Shown: piece after piece, positions 51,804 through 62,215 of the stretch
How the letters are laid out: every line of letters starts with the position of its first letter
Position numbering within the stretch: the first letter of the stretch is position 1
NCBI GenBank assembly: GCA_030374805.1
Contig: JARGSG010000014.1
Coordinates: 620,001 to 684,000 of the forward strand
Length of the DNA: 64,000 nucleotides
Source of the DNA: Gracilaria gracilis
Taxonomy: Eukaryota > Rhodophyta > Florideophyceae > Gracilariales > Gracilariaceae
Reading direction: 5' to 3'
The notes under the pieces: generated by a model
The model's input: only the letters and a program-made list of their open reading frames with translations
Told to the model about the DNA's origin: nothing
The model's database searches: none
Translations under genes and position numbers: made by a program

Positions 51804-51939
51804 TGAACAAGTGCGCACCCTCCCCCTCTGGGTCAGGTGGCTTGCGACCGTCGGCCGCTGTCCTTTAATCTGGCCACCGATTGGAACGTGTGGACACTGT
51901 GGCCCGTTCCAATCGGTGGCCACGACTACCTAATTTACA
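51804..51939 (-). repeat. 3' LTR of the copia element
   Basis: 136 bp, identical by eye to 57730-57865. It carries an internal inverted repeat, GGCCACCGATTGGAACG with its complement around TGTGGACACTGTGGCC. Confidence 0.93.
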
Positions 51940-51950
51940 CCGTCCCTCGC
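51940..51950 (-). other. Polypurine tract of the copia element
   Basis: On the minus strand GCGAGGGACGG directly abuts the 3' LTR, the position used for plus-strand priming. It is short and interrupted by pyrimidines. Confidence 0.55.
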
Positions 51951-52196
51951 AAACATGTTCCAAGAACAATACTTTGCGTATAGACTTTTCCGACCACTAT
52001 TGAAGAGCAATGGCTACCATTAAAAACCTCAGCCGCAGCAAAACCCGTTGGGAAAAATCTGCGCTTCTAAGGAAAAGGTATAGCATCGCAAAAGAAATCC
52101 CCTAGATAAGTAACTGTAGTATATAAACACAGAAACACAAGAAAAAAAAGACAATAAACAAAAGTGCAGTAAAGTCAGTACAGGACGAAAAACGCC

Positions 52197-55100
52197 TCAA
52201 GCCATAAGGCCGCAAAGGAGTCTCAATTTCTCTGTCAAGTCAAAGCGCACGGCCTTTGTAAGAATGTCTGCAGGTTGGACGTCTGTTCTTATCTCTTCAA
52301 CATTCACAATCCTTGACTTCACCATCTCTTTCACATGATGGAATTTCAGAGCAATGTGCTTATTCCTTTCAGAAGTTTTAGGATTACCTGCAATTGACAG
52401 TGCTGTAGAACTGTCAGTGAATATAGAAATTGGGTACATCCTAGGCTCTTGTTCTTCAAGAACCTCATCGTTGCGTAGTTCCCAGAAGAGTCTTCTCATC
52501 CATGTCAAGACCTTCCCGCAATACGACAGTGCGATGTATTCGGCTTCTCCGGATGACAAAGCAATAAGAGTTTGCTTTTTCGTCGTCCACATAACTGGTG
52601 CGTCATTCACCTTAATCAGCAAGCCTGTTGTAGACTTCCTAGTTTCACGACATCCAGCCCAGTCTGCATCACAGAATGCTTCCATTGGTGCTGATGTATT
52701 CGCTGGAAAGAACAAACACAGTTCTTTCGTACCCTTTAAGTACCGCAGTACTCTCTTTGCTAGTCCAATATGCCTCATGCAGGGATCGTGAACTTGCCTT
52801 GCCAGCATTGAAGCTGCAAACATTATGTCCGGCCTGGATGAGACGGCCAAGTACATCATATGTCCTACCATCTTACGGTAGCGACCGTGAAGCGCAGGCG
52901 AGAGTTGCAACTCATCATTGCCACGTCCCGTTAGGTCGCAGGGAGAAGGCAGTGGGGTTCGTGCCGAGTTGGAGTTTAACATTCCATACTCCTTCAGGAT
53001 TTTATCCACATACCTAGTTTGACGGACCTTTATGCCATTCCTGTCTCGTTCGATGTCCAGTCCTACAAAGGACTTCGCTTCACCCAGAAACTTTACTTGA
53101 AAAAGTTTCCGCATCTCTTCCTTGAAATCATTCAGGAGAGAACGAGAGTTTGATAACATGAGAATGTCATCAACGACCACCACTAGGTTCAGCGAGCCGC
53201 CTGTGGATTTGTAAATGTAGAGACGGCTGTCCGTGCTTGATTGTTTGAACCCGTGGCACAGTAGTTCGTCGTGGAGCAGAGATCCCCAGATCTGTCCGGC
53301 TTGTCGTGCTCCGTAGATTGACTTTTTGAGCAAGCAGACTTTTCCGGGGACGTACGAAGATCCAGAAGAGTTTTGCGGTTGCTCCATTAGCAAAGGCTCG
53401 TCCAGATCTCCGTACAAGTATGCGTTGCTGATATCCATTGTCTCCAGTATAAGTCCTTGAGCGGCTGCCTTTGCGATGGTGAGACGAATAGTCTCAAGGC
53501 GTGCTACTGGTGCGTAGATATTGTCTGGGTCAAAGTCCAAGTAAGGGCGCTGCTTGTCGCCCCGGATTACGCAACGCGCTTTAGCGAGGGTCTTAGGAGG
53601 ATCAGCGCTTACGTGCTTAACCAGAAAAGTCCATAGGAAAGGAAGTGGTTTCATTCCATTCCTCTTAACGACCAATTCCCATGTTCCCCTGTTCACGAGC
53701 GCGTTGAACTCCCGGTCAATTGCTTGAGCCCATTCGGGGATGTTCCGAGCTTCTTCGAAACTTATGTGGGCTTTTCCGGGGTCTCCGAGATCTTGAGAGC
53801 GGGAGCGAGCGACCATGCAGTGGGCCAGGGATGCGTCCATATGTTCTTCGTCCTCTTCTCTCATATCTCGTTCGGCTTCTATGCGTCGTAGAGAGGAGAA
53901 GTCGATGAGTTCGTTTAGTGAAGGTAGAGACTCTTTTGTCACCTTAAAGTCCCTGTCTCGACACTTAATCACTTTCCGTAAAGATGGAACGTATATCCTT
54001 AGTAAAGTGCGGGGGCTCTGCATGCCGACAAAGTGACCTGGGAGTGCGCGAGGAAGTAACTTCTTGTTCGCTACAGTTTCCGACCTGTAGATGAATGCGT
54101 GTCCAGGTTGGCCGAACTTGAGGATGTTCGTAAAGTCGGGCTTACGCCCAAACCAAAGGGTGTACGGTATCTTCATGTCTATACGGGAGTTCGGCAGCCT
54201 GTTCCTCAGGAAGTTCGCATGTGAGATGGCTTCTTCCCAGAGTTGTAGCGGGAGCTGTGAAGCTTGTAGAAAGGTTCGTGCCATCTTCCACAAGTCCTGA
54301 ATGATCTTCTCTGCAACACCATTAGACTGATGGGCATGCGGTGGGGCGTATTCGAGAATCATTCCGCTTTCCATTGCGTAGGTGACGAAGTCGTCCGATC
54401 TGTTCTCACCCGCCCCGTCAAGGCGAACGCGGTACATTCGGTTGGGGGGTATTTCGTTTTCCGCGCGAGCCTTGTACCATCGGACAGACTGAAAGAACTG
54501 GGACTTCTTGTCCATGAAGTAGACCGAACAGACCCTTGTGTTATCGTCGATGAGTACCTGAATGTAGGTAGATCCTTGTAGTGAGGGAGGATTGATGGGG
54601 CCCGTAAGATCGGTGTGGGTGAGTTCTAATGGATGAGAAGCCACTGACGTAGTATGGTGGAGTGGGGCACGTTTGCTCCCTGCGTGGATGCAGGGCGTGC
54701 AGTGAACGTTATTCACTTCCGTGGAGGAGAGTCTTGGAACCCCTTCGCATTGATTCACGCATGCGAGAAGTCTTTCTCGTCCCGGATGTCCCAGTTTATC
54801 ATGCCAATCTTTGGCTGTGTTCCCGGGAGCCAGGATGGATCCATGTGCTCGAGGAGGTGGTGTTGGACTTGGTAGAGGGTAGAGTCCGTCCTTCGAAGTC
54901 GATGTGTGGATGATTTGCCCCGTAGTTGGATCCTTGATGAGGAACTTCGTTTCTTCGCCGCTCGAGAATTCGACACGGGCATGTTGTGAAAGGACAGAGA
55001 GAGAAACGAGGTTAGAATCGAAAGAAGGCGTGTGTTTTGCCGGTAGAATAACACCTTCTCCAATTGGTAGTCTGATAGTGCCATGCCCAATTATTTCTGA

Positions 55101-56213
55101 GGATCGGTCGCACGTTCGAACGGTTTGGCGTCGTGTTGAATGGTATTCCCAGAAAGAGTTTCTCTCCTTGACGAAAACATGTGTGGCGCCGGAGTCCAAC
55201 CACGTGGGAACTTCATCGCTTTGGGAAATGCTTGAGTGCGCTATGGCAATGAAGCCGCGTGGTGATCCACCCTCGTGATCGGCATTATTGCGCTGGTTCC
55301 GTCTATGGTTGTTGCGATTGCTGTGGGCTGGCTCGTGTGTGCTGTCCCACTCCTTGTGTCGTTTGCTATTGTTTCGACCACGAGATTGGTCTTTGGAACG
55401 ACCACTTTTGCGGTTAGTGGGATTGTTCCTATCTCTAGATCGTTTGCGAGACCAGCATTCGGAACGTATATGGCCAATTCGTCCGCAGTTCCAACACTCA
55501 AGGCCTTTTGAGGCCTTTCGTGGAGGCTGCCTCTGGCGTCCCGAGCTTGATTTCTGTGCCGCAGGATACGGGTGCTTGCTGTTATTCTTTGACTCCGTTG
55601 GCTTTGATTTCAGGTTAGAGACGCGATGGTTTCGACGGTCCATCTCGGAACGGACGAGCGATACAACTTGATCGTACTCCATGTTGTTCGCGTCAGCCAG
55701 TAGAGTAATAGCCATCAATGAGTCGGGCAACGTCCGCAGTAGTGTAGCTGTACGTTCGCGGTCGGTTAATGGATCGCCGAGACGAGCGAGCTCCAGGAAA
55801 GTGGTTTCAAGTTCCAGTAGATGCTGTTGTATTTCGTCACCGTCCTTGAATGCTAACGTGGTCAGCTTCTGCCTTAGGTTCATCTTGGATTGTATGTTGT
55901 CCTTTTTGTAAGTAGACTCCAACTTAGACCAGACTTCGAAGGCAGAGCAGTGTTCTCGTTCCAGTAACTCTGATACGGCGACGATTGGTTGCGTAGCAAG
56001 GTTCTGCACGATGGCAGATCGTGCCTTTCGGTCAGCATCGTCCCACCGTCTTCGAGCTTGTGCGGTACCTTCGACGGGTCGCGGCTCGGTGAGAACGAAG
56101 AGCGATTGCAGGGAATGCATCAGGTCACGGACGTAGATACGCCAAGTGTAGTAGTCGGTACTTCCTTTGAGCCGAGGAATGCGCTTCGACTCGTGCTCTC
56201 TGTCGGCTTCCAT
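52197..56213 (-). CDS. Copia gag-pol polyprotein
   Basis: 1338 aa in a single frame from ATG 56213. Order: Gag (residues 1 to about 230; IPRLKGSTDYYTWRIYVRDL start and a UBN2-like body), zinc knuckle CWNCGRIGHIRSEC (about 240-253), protease WLDSGATHVF (about 338-347), integrase zinc region (WHDKLGHPGRERLL...HCTPC) and DDE core (LTHTDLTGPI...RLDGAGENRSDD), reverse transcriptase (LKKSIYGARQAGQIW; active site VVVVDDILMLSN, with Val in place of Tyr before VDD), and RNase H ending (FCDADWAGCRETRKSTTG; LSSGEAEYIALS). All domains look intact, so the element may be autonomous. A single frame means Gag level must be set by something other than frameshifting, such as splicing or processing. Confidence 0.95.
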   Translation of the reverse strand: MEADREHESKRIPRLKGSTDYYTWRIYVRDLMHSLQSLFVLTEPRPVEGTAQARRRWDDADRKARSAIVQNLATQPIVAVSELLEREHCSAFEVWSKLESTYKKDNIQSKMNLRQKLTTLAFKDGDEIQQHLLELETTFLELARLGDPLTDRERTATLLRTLPDSLMAITLLADANNMEYDQVVSLVRSEMDRRNHRVSNLKSKPTESKNNSKHPYPAAQKSSSGRQRQPPRKASKGLECWNCGRIGHIRSECWSRKRSRDRNNPTNRKSGRSKDQSRGRNNSKRHKEWDSTHEPAHSNRNNHRRNQRNNADHEGGSPRGFIAIAHSSISQSDEVPTWLDSGATHVFVKERNSFWEYHSTRRQTVRTCDRSSEIIGHGTIRLPIGEGVILPAKHTPSFDSNLVSLSVLSQHARVEFSSGEETKFLIKDPTTGQIIHTSTSKDGLYPLPSPTPPPRAHGSILAPGNTAKDWHDKLGHPGRERLLACVNQCEGVPRLSSTEVNNVHCTPCIHAGSKRAPLHHTTSVASHPLELTHTDLTGPINPPSLQGSTYIQVLIDDNTRVCSVYFMDKKSQFFQSVRWYKARAENEIPPNRMYRVRLDGAGENRSDDFVTYAMESGMILEYAPPHAHQSNGVAEKIIQDLWKMARTFLQASQLPLQLWEEAISHANFLRNRLPNSRIDMKIPYTLWFGRKPDFTNILKFGQPGHAFIYRSETVANKKLLPRALPGHFVGMQSPRTLLRIYVPSLRKVIKCRDRDFKVTKESLPSLNELIDFSSLRRIEAERDMREEDEEHMDASLAHCMVARSRSQDLGDPGKAHISFEEARNIPEWAQAIDREFNALVNRGTWELVVKRNGMKPLPFLWTFLVKHVSADPPKTLAKARCVIRGDKQRPYLDFDPDNIYAPVARLETIRLTIAKAAAQGLILETMDISNAYLYGDLDEPLLMEQPQNSSGSSYVPGKVCLLKKSIYGARQAGQIWGSLLHDELLCHGFKQSSTDSRLYIYKSTGGSLNLVVVVDDILMLSNSRSLLNDFKEEMRKLFQVKFLGEAKSFVGLDIERDRNGIKVRQTRYVDKILKEYGMLNSNSARTPLPSPCDLTGRGNDELQLSPALHGRYRKMVGHMMYLAVSSRPDIMFAASMLARQVHDPCMRHIGLAKRVLRYLKGTKELCLFFPANTSAPMEAFCDADWAGCRETRKSTTGLLIKVNDAPVMWTTKKQTLIALSSGEAEYIALSYCGKVLTWMRRLFWELRNDEVLEEQEPRMYPISIFTDSSTALSIAGNPKTSERNKHIALKFHHVKEMVKSRIVNVEEIRTDVQPADILTKAVRFDLTEKLRLLCGLMA

Positions 56214-56989
56214 CGCGGAGTGATCTCAAACGCGGGAGCGGACAGGCAAATGCAGTGTAAAATCTTCCTCCCCTCGCCTACTGGCTTAAGGATACTTCTT
56301 ATTCAGAGTAACTGGCAGGGGGTGCTAGCCCCGTACTCCTAAAGGTCAGACCTCTGACTCCGGGTAAACTCTCTCCCGGTGAGGCACGTTTTGCTTCGGC
56401 CTGTCAAGTTCTGCGTGCGTCAGAACGAGATGCGTTTCTGCAACTACGAGACGTCCAGAGGAGGTTACTAACAGGTAGATATGTTTTCACCAGTACACCC
56501 TCTCTAGTCTCTTACGTTGTACGAGCTCGGCGATCTACTCCGTTATGCTTCAGGTTCGCGGGCAGCCCGGGCCAAACGACGAGGCACCCCGTCCTCGTGG
56601 GCAGACAGAGCACCCCCCAGCAGAGCCGGTTATTCGGAGTGATATCAAATCCCACGACTTGGTACAAGCCCCCAGTCGATTCCCTGCCGGTGCTCAGCTT
56701 GCGAGCTGCCCACTCCTCTAAAGTGCCAACTTCCTCAACGAGGGAGGCAACAGAGGCTCTTAATCAACAGGCGCAGCTTCCCGCCCGTCAAATACACGAC
56801 ACCACGCAGCTTCCCGTGGGCCAGCGAGACTTCAAAACTCAACCTGTAGTTCTGGACCAAAAAGACAACCCAATGCCTGGTGCGCCAACACACCACGCCT
56901 CGTAGACAAAGTAGGGTGTGTTGTGGCAGCCCAGCCGAGAAAGGCGTGGCAATTCGGCTGGTGGCGGCAGGCCAGGTGGCGCAGCCAAA

Positions 56990-57640
56990 TGCAGGTGAGG
57001 CGGTGTGGCCGAAGGCCAAGTAGGTGGCGCGACCGAGGGTGCCCGAGGCGGCGCGGCCGAAGAAGACAGGCGGCGCGGCTGGAGAAGACAGGCGGCGCGG
57101 CCGGAGAAGTCAGGCGGCGCGGCCGGAGAAGAGAGGCGGCGCGGCCGGAGGAGAGAGGCGGCGCGGCCAGAGGTGAGAGGTGGCGCGGCCGAAAGCGGAC
57201 AAGGTGGAGCGGCCAATGGAGATAGGCGGCGCGGCCGGAGGAGAGACGCGGCACGGCCGGAGGAGAGAGGCGGCGCGGACAAAGGTGAGAGTGGCGCGGC
57301 CGGGGGAGGCGGGGCCAATAGCAGAAGGCGGCGCGGCCAAGCAGAAAAGGCAGCGCGGCCGGAGGTGAGCGAGGCGGCGCAGCCGGGGGAGCAAGGCGGC
57401 GCGGCGAGGGCTTAAAGCGGCGCGGCCGGGGGTGCAAGACGGCGTAGCGAAGGCTCAAGCGGCGCGGCCGGGGAAGGCGGGGCAGCCAAGGGCGAAAGGC
57501 GGCGCGGCCGGGGGTGCAAGGCGGCGCGGCCGAGAAGGAGAGGCGGCGCGGCCAAGAGCGCAAGGCGGCGCAGCCAGAAGAGTACGCAAGGCGGCGCGGT
57601 GAGAGGGGGGTAAGGTGGCGCGGTCGAAGGCGCGAGGCGG
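56990..57640. repeat. GC-rich minisatellite in the copia leader
   Basis: Imperfect units of about 18-24 bp built on GGCGGCGCGGCCGGAGGAGA are repeated some 25 times. On the element sense strand the array is open and would encode an Arg/Pro/Ala repeat (for example RAASLLRPRRLSP), but coding use is doubtful. Confidence 0.85.
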
Positions 57641-57716
57641 CGCCGTCGAGGGAGAGGGGAAGCGGTGGTCTTCCCGCTATCAGCGTCGCGAACGGTCGGT
57701 CGGAGGGAACGTTGTC

Positions 57717-57729
57717 GCGAATGCTACCA
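57717..57729 (-). other. Primer-binding site of the copia element
   Basis: On the minus strand TGGTAGCATTCGC begins immediately after the 5' LTR. TGGTAGC is complementary to the 3' end of many initiator tRNA-Met molecules, the usual primer of Ty1/copia elements. Confidence 0.65.
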
Positions 57730-57865
57730 TGAACAAGTGCGCACCCTCCCCCTCTGGGTCAGGTGGCTTGCGACCGTCGGCCGCTGTCCTTTAATCTGGC
57801 CACCGATTGGAACGTGTGGACACTGTGGCCCGTTCCAATCGGTGGCCACGACTACCTAATTTACA
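57730..57865 (-). repeat. 5' LTR of the copia element
   Basis: 136 bp starting TG and ending CA on the plus strand, with the same sequence as the left LTR. No obvious TATA box on the element strand. Confidence 0.93.
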
Positions 57866-57870
57866 TGTAG
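57866..57870. other. Target-site duplication, right copy
   Basis: TGTAG directly after the right LTR matches 51799-51803. Confidence 0.85.
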
Positions 57871-58617
57871 AACCAGAAGACAAACATCTCATATCTCAAG
57901 AAGAAATCTCCTCTACCTGAAGTAGATCTACAGATAAGCAGGGCAGATGGTTAGCGTTTGTCAACCCGTAAGATAAGTCTTTCTCGTGGGCGGCGATTCT
58001 AACACCTCGAACGAACGTATACTTATCTGCCACCCAAAGAACATCGTTGATCAATCAATATTTCGTTTTGGTTCTTATCGAAGCTGTCCCTGGTATCCGG
58101 GTCTGTATCCCAGTAAGATCGAAGCCAACAGAGTTCTGCAGTGCATCGATGAACTGAGCTCAAAATCAGATTATCTTGTTCTTACACGAGTTTACTTGCT
58201 TTCAATGACGAAACGCCATGTTGTACAGTGCTAATGCATAATATTCATCCCCCTGCTTTGAACATTGACCATATTATATATTGTGCTTCAGTTTGCCCCT
58301 AGGATGTCTCTCTGTGAAAAGAGTAGAACCATAAATGATACTCTAGTAAACGCAAAGAATCGAGTTCGAGAACTTTCATACCAGAGCATGTCAAATTATA
58401 AGTGCATAAGAACCTCCGCTTCGTCAACCTAAAAAGGGTGCGTAATGAAGCATTGAAGCAGCACAGAAGTCAGTACTTGTCAGCGTTTCTAAGTTCAGAG
58501 AACGAATGTTCATGCCGAAACTCAGGGGGTGTTAAGTCGCGCGTCATAAGGGTCAATTGGCGTATTTCAAGCATGGTACATATTGCAGGGTGCGTATGCG
58601 ATCGCGAGAAAGACTCA
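57871..58617. other. Intergenic region
   Basis: No gene recognised; AT-richer sequence between the copia element and the 3' end of the N-acetylglutamate synthase gene. Confidence 0.5.
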
Positions 58618-60402
58618 TTATGGACGTACCGCTCTGCTCCCTTCAAGCACTTTGAGGAATACCTTTGATTTTCTGGTCTCATCATAATTCGCCTGTTTGG
58701 ATGGAGGAAGATCTTCGATAGTCGACTCTGAAAAACCACGTTCTTGAAACCAATCAAAGCTCTGTGTGGAAAGAATGAAAAGGTAGCGAACGCCCATGTT
58801 AAACGCCATTCGTTCCGTGAATCCGAGCATTGCATCGCCTTTACCGAGCTTGCGATAATCATGGTGGACTGCTAGACAACCAAGTTCGGCCCACTGCGGA
58901 TCATCTTCCATCTTGGAAAGGGATAGACAAGCAATCACCATTCCATCTCTTTCTATGACGACAAATTCGTCGATGTCTTGTTCCAGCTTCCTTCGTGAAC
59001 GGGGTTTGAGGATACCTTGCTCTTCCAGCGGTCTGATAATCTCTTGAAGGCCACTCACATCAGACAGTCTGGCTTTTCTAAAGCCCTCGTACAAGTCTCG
59101 AGAAATCATAAGCCCAACACCATCTCGATGGAAAATTTCCATGAGCAAGGCACCGTCCATGAGACGATTCAACAAGTGGGCACGACGAACACCGCTCTTC
59201 AGAGCGGCAACAGCACATTCCAGGGATTTTCGGAACTGCGGTGGCAACTCATCATGCCTGGTTCTTAAGAAACGAGCGGCAGTTTTAAGCGAGAGATTCG
59301 GAATGGTGTGGTCCGTGCGCGTGTCAAACAGAGTTTCACCATTCCCCATGAAGATAAGTTTTTCGGCCTTCAGCTGGCCTGCACAGGAAGCAGCAACTTC
59401 TTCAGATCTACAATTAAACATCTGCCCAGAAGGAGAAAAGCCGACGTTCGGAATGATGATAATGTCCCCATCGTCCAGTCGTCGATTAATTGCTTCTACA
59501 TCAACACGTCGGACTTTTCCAGAGTAGCCAAAGTCCTGACCATCAATGACGCCAACAGGCTGCGCAGAATAGAAACTACCACTCACAACACTGATTCGAC
59601 TGGCGCTCGGCATGTTCTTGACACCACGTCCAAGCGTGCTTTCAACTTCAAATCTCATACTACCGGCAGCTTCCTTGACCAATTGCAGTGTGCGAGAGTC
59701 AGTAATGCGAATTCCACCAACAAAGTATGATGGTAATTCTTCTGCTTTCATACGTCGATCAATCTGAGCCTGTGGTCCCAGAACAAGCACGATTTTAATA
59801 CCAACCACGTGCATGAGCGCAATATCCTCCATGACGGAATAAAACAAGCGTTCAGACAGCAAAGCACCAGGAATATGAATGACGAAGACCAGGCCCTGGT
59901 GGGCATTGATATAAGGCGAACTCATTCGAAAAGTTTCGACAAAGTTTTGATGTACGCGTGACGCATAAAATTGATGATCTCCTTCACAAAGGCGGCCAGA
60001 AACAACATCCACAACGGCATCACTAGAATACGGAGACGGGCGTGACTCATTGGTAAACGAATTATGTTGGTGAGAAGGGGCATTAAGAGATTCTGGGTTT
60101 GTAGTACACCATTCCAGCACCTGCGTGGGGTACGAAAGTCCATCAAAGTAGATCTCGTCGCCTTCTGAAGCAGAGTCAAAAAGTGAAGGCTCCGAAGATG
60201 GGTTAGACTGGGTAAGAGCGAATGCAGCAGGCGAGGAAATGGCGTCAAGACTGCCGTTTCCATGCCCGTTCATAGAGGCGCGCACAGGCGCCAGCGAGCG
60301 ACGTTTTGAACGGCTGGTGACGCCACGAGAAAGGCGCCAGAAGGTAGACACAGGCAAAGAAGAAGGCACGAACGCAGAGCGCATGGTTGATGAAGGAGGC
60401 AT
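58618..60402 (-). CDS. NAGS: N-acetylglutamate synthase (ArgA-type), plastid-targeted
   Basis: 594 aa from ATG 60402 (the frame extends upstream only through non-ATG codons). The first 60 residues are Ser/Arg/Pro-rich and almost free of acids, as expected for a plastid transit peptide. An amino-acid-kinase domain follows (FVIHIPGALLSERLF; IKIVLVLGPQAQIDRRM; DIIIIPNVGFSPSGQ; LIFMGNGETLFD), then a GNAT acetyltransferase domain (VIERDGMVIACLSLSKMEDD; LGCLAVHHDYRKLGKGDAML, with the acetyl-CoA loop RKLGKGDA; GVRYLFILS; WFQERGFSES). This pairing and order match bacterial and plant ArgA, which start arginine synthesis by acetylating glutamate. Arginine feedback through the kinase-like domain is expected from the family. 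Confidence 0.93.
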   Translation of the reverse strand: MPPSSTMRSAFVPSSLPVSTFWRLSRGVTSRSKRRSLAPVRASMNGHGNGSLDAISSPAAFALTQSNPSSEPSLFDSASEGDEIYFDGLSYPTQVLEWCTTNPESLNAPSHQHNSFTNESRPSPYSSDAVVDVVSGRLCEGDHQFYASRVHQNFVETFRMSSPYINAHQGLVFVIHIPGALLSERLFYSVMEDIALMHVVGIKIVLVLGPQAQIDRRMKAEELPSYFVGGIRITDSRTLQLVKEAAGSMRFEVESTLGRGVKNMPSASRISVVSGSFYSAQPVGVIDGQDFGYSGKVRRVDVEAINRRLDDGDIIIIPNVGFSPSGQMFNCRSEEVAASCAGQLKAEKLIFMGNGETLFDTRTDHTIPNLSLKTAARFLRTRHDELPPQFRKSLECAVAALKSGVRRAHLLNRLMDGALLMEIFHRDGVGLMISRDLYEGFRKARLSDVSGLQEIIRPLEEQGILKPRSRRKLEQDIDEFVVIERDGMVIACLSLSKMEDDPQWAELGCLAVHHDYRKLGKGDAMLGFTERMAFNMGVRYLFILSTQSFDWFQERGFSESTIEDLPPSKQANYDETRKSKVFLKVLEGSRAVRP

Positions 60403-62215
60403 GACTGCAGTGGTTGACGGCGGGGGGGAAGAACAGGGCGTGGTACGCAAAAGACGCAGCGGTTAAAGGGAGGTGGAAAGAGAGGCAGTGGTATTCTAGA
60501 AGCGAGCTGTGATGAAATGTAAAGCCATGATGCACGGAGAAGGTGGCGTATCGAGGGCAGAATGTGTGCACCGTTGCGCAAGGAGGCGCGTTAAGAAGAA
60601 TGACGCGGCGCGGGGAACGTTCGCAGCGCAGGGTGGTCCAGTCAACAAATGTGATTGGCACACAGCGCAGATTTTTCACTTGCGCCACTTTTTTGGCGGA
60701 GGTCAAGGTTACACACAACAATATGTCCACACGGAGACGTCCTCGGAAAAGCACTGCTTTCCGTTCGGTCGGCGCCACAGGGTGCGGCGTTGTCTTCTCG
60801 GCCAATTGTGCATAGTATGAGGGTTCTGCCTCTACGAAGGTAGCCCTCTTAACCCTTACCTGGAATCAGGCAGTGGCTGCCTTTATTTGAGCTATAAAGC
60901 TTACCAGATATGCAAGATCTGCGCGAGTGTTTGTCAACCAAAGACACCGCGCCAGCTTTTCAAAGGCGCAGCGCCAATGGCGATGGGGGTGTGAACCGCA
61001 GTGCAAATGTGTTGCCGATCGTCTTTAATCCAGTGGACGACTTCACCTTCTTATGACAACCCTACAGATAAGGTGAATATTTGGATGCTTGGCTTGTGGT
61101 GTGGCCACATTTGATTGCTGAGCAGCATTAGCAACCACATGAGGCGTAAAACGCTAACATTAGAGCCGGCGCACCCCATGCGCAAAGTTCGACGAGTGAT
61201 TAGCACTGTTAGAGGGAGCTACATTCCAAGGCTACTGCTTTACACTAGCGCAATACAACTTCCGACAAGCTTGCGAGCGTGAGCTTGAGAACGCAACACA
61301 GCTCAGTGTGTCGATAGCGCTCAACTCGAGACAGCGGTCAACACAGCGTACATCTGGCAAGCGATATGTGCAAGCGCTTCGTCGCGCCAAAGAAACGGGC
61401 GCTGGCAAAATGTTGAAGAGTCCAACTATAACAACGGCGCCATCCTCACGATGATTTTGTTATATCATGGCCTGTTGCTTGTGCTTGTTATACGACATTT
61501 GACTACTGGGCTAGAGTGTTAACTTCCGTAGTATCTACAGACAGAACGTGTACCGTTGTACTTGCATTCCGTATATATAATTACGCGTGCCTTCGTACAT
61601 ACGAAGTTCGTACAATGCATCTACAGTACATCTACGCGTATGATACATACAATACGTACGAGAAATGGGCACATTCTCGTCAACAATTCGCTCGAACAAA
61701 CTCGGCGCGCATGCAAATGGTCACGTTGTGGAAGGCGATCAAGCACGTTCAAGTCATTCTGCCACGCCGAACGGGTAGTACTCCAACCAACGTCTGTTGC
61801 TCAACAACGCCTGCAGCCAGCCCGTCATTACACGACGAGAAGGTAACGTTAACGCTCTTCCAGTGCCCTTGTGCTGTATGTCGCGCGTTCCCAAGTCCAG
61901 CAGTGCACGCCGCATCTCGTTCACACTCATCACCACCGCATCATCCTCGTCGTCTCGTCGAGCTACCACCACCTCTGCACAACTTCCACTCAGTCCGCCA
62001 TGCCACACATGTGATCTTGTCACAACCGTCGGCTCAAATTTAGAGCCGTCGCAACCACTCTGGATGAACGTTGCAAACACTCTCTTGTTCTTCCCCACTC
62101 CGCTTTTTAATCTCGTCTCGTCCCCACGCCCCACGCCACCGCTCTCACTCGCACATTTACACCATTCTCAGCAACACCATCAACAACATAAACATCACCT
62201 TAGCTTAATTCCAAA
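60403..62215. other. Intergenic region between divergent genes
   Basis: No gene recognised in 1.8 kb. TATATATAA lies near 61571, with several palindromic CGTAC strings around 61590-61660, and GTGTACCGTTGTAC at 61548-61561 is a MYB-like motif. The TATA box would imply a leader of about 600 nt for the gene at 62216. Confidence 0.5.

Larger units (their letters stand above)
56214..57729 (-). other. Long 5' leader of the copia element
   Basis: About 1.5 kb between the 5' LTR and the gag start, unusually long for a copia element with such short LTRs. The LTR-proximal half is a GC-rich minisatellite; the other half has no long conserved frame. Confidence 0.7.
51804..57865 (-). mobile_element. Complete Ty1/copia LTR retrotransposon (6062 bp)
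   Basis: Identical 136-bp LTRs (TG...CA) bound the element, with TGTAG duplicated on both sides. The internal part, read on the minus strand, is: 5' LTR (57730-57865), primer-binding-like site, a 1.5-kb leader with minisatellite, one gag-pol frame (52197-56213), purine-rich tract, 3' LTR (51804-51939). Domain order protease-integrase-RT-RNase H places it in Ty1/copia. Identical LTRs and an unbroken frame indicate recent insertion. Confidence 0.93.

Noticed and set aside
56832-57563. 243-codon repeat frame in the copia leader
   Set aside because: It is a by-product of a GC-rich tandem array with unit lengths that vary; no Gag-like feature.
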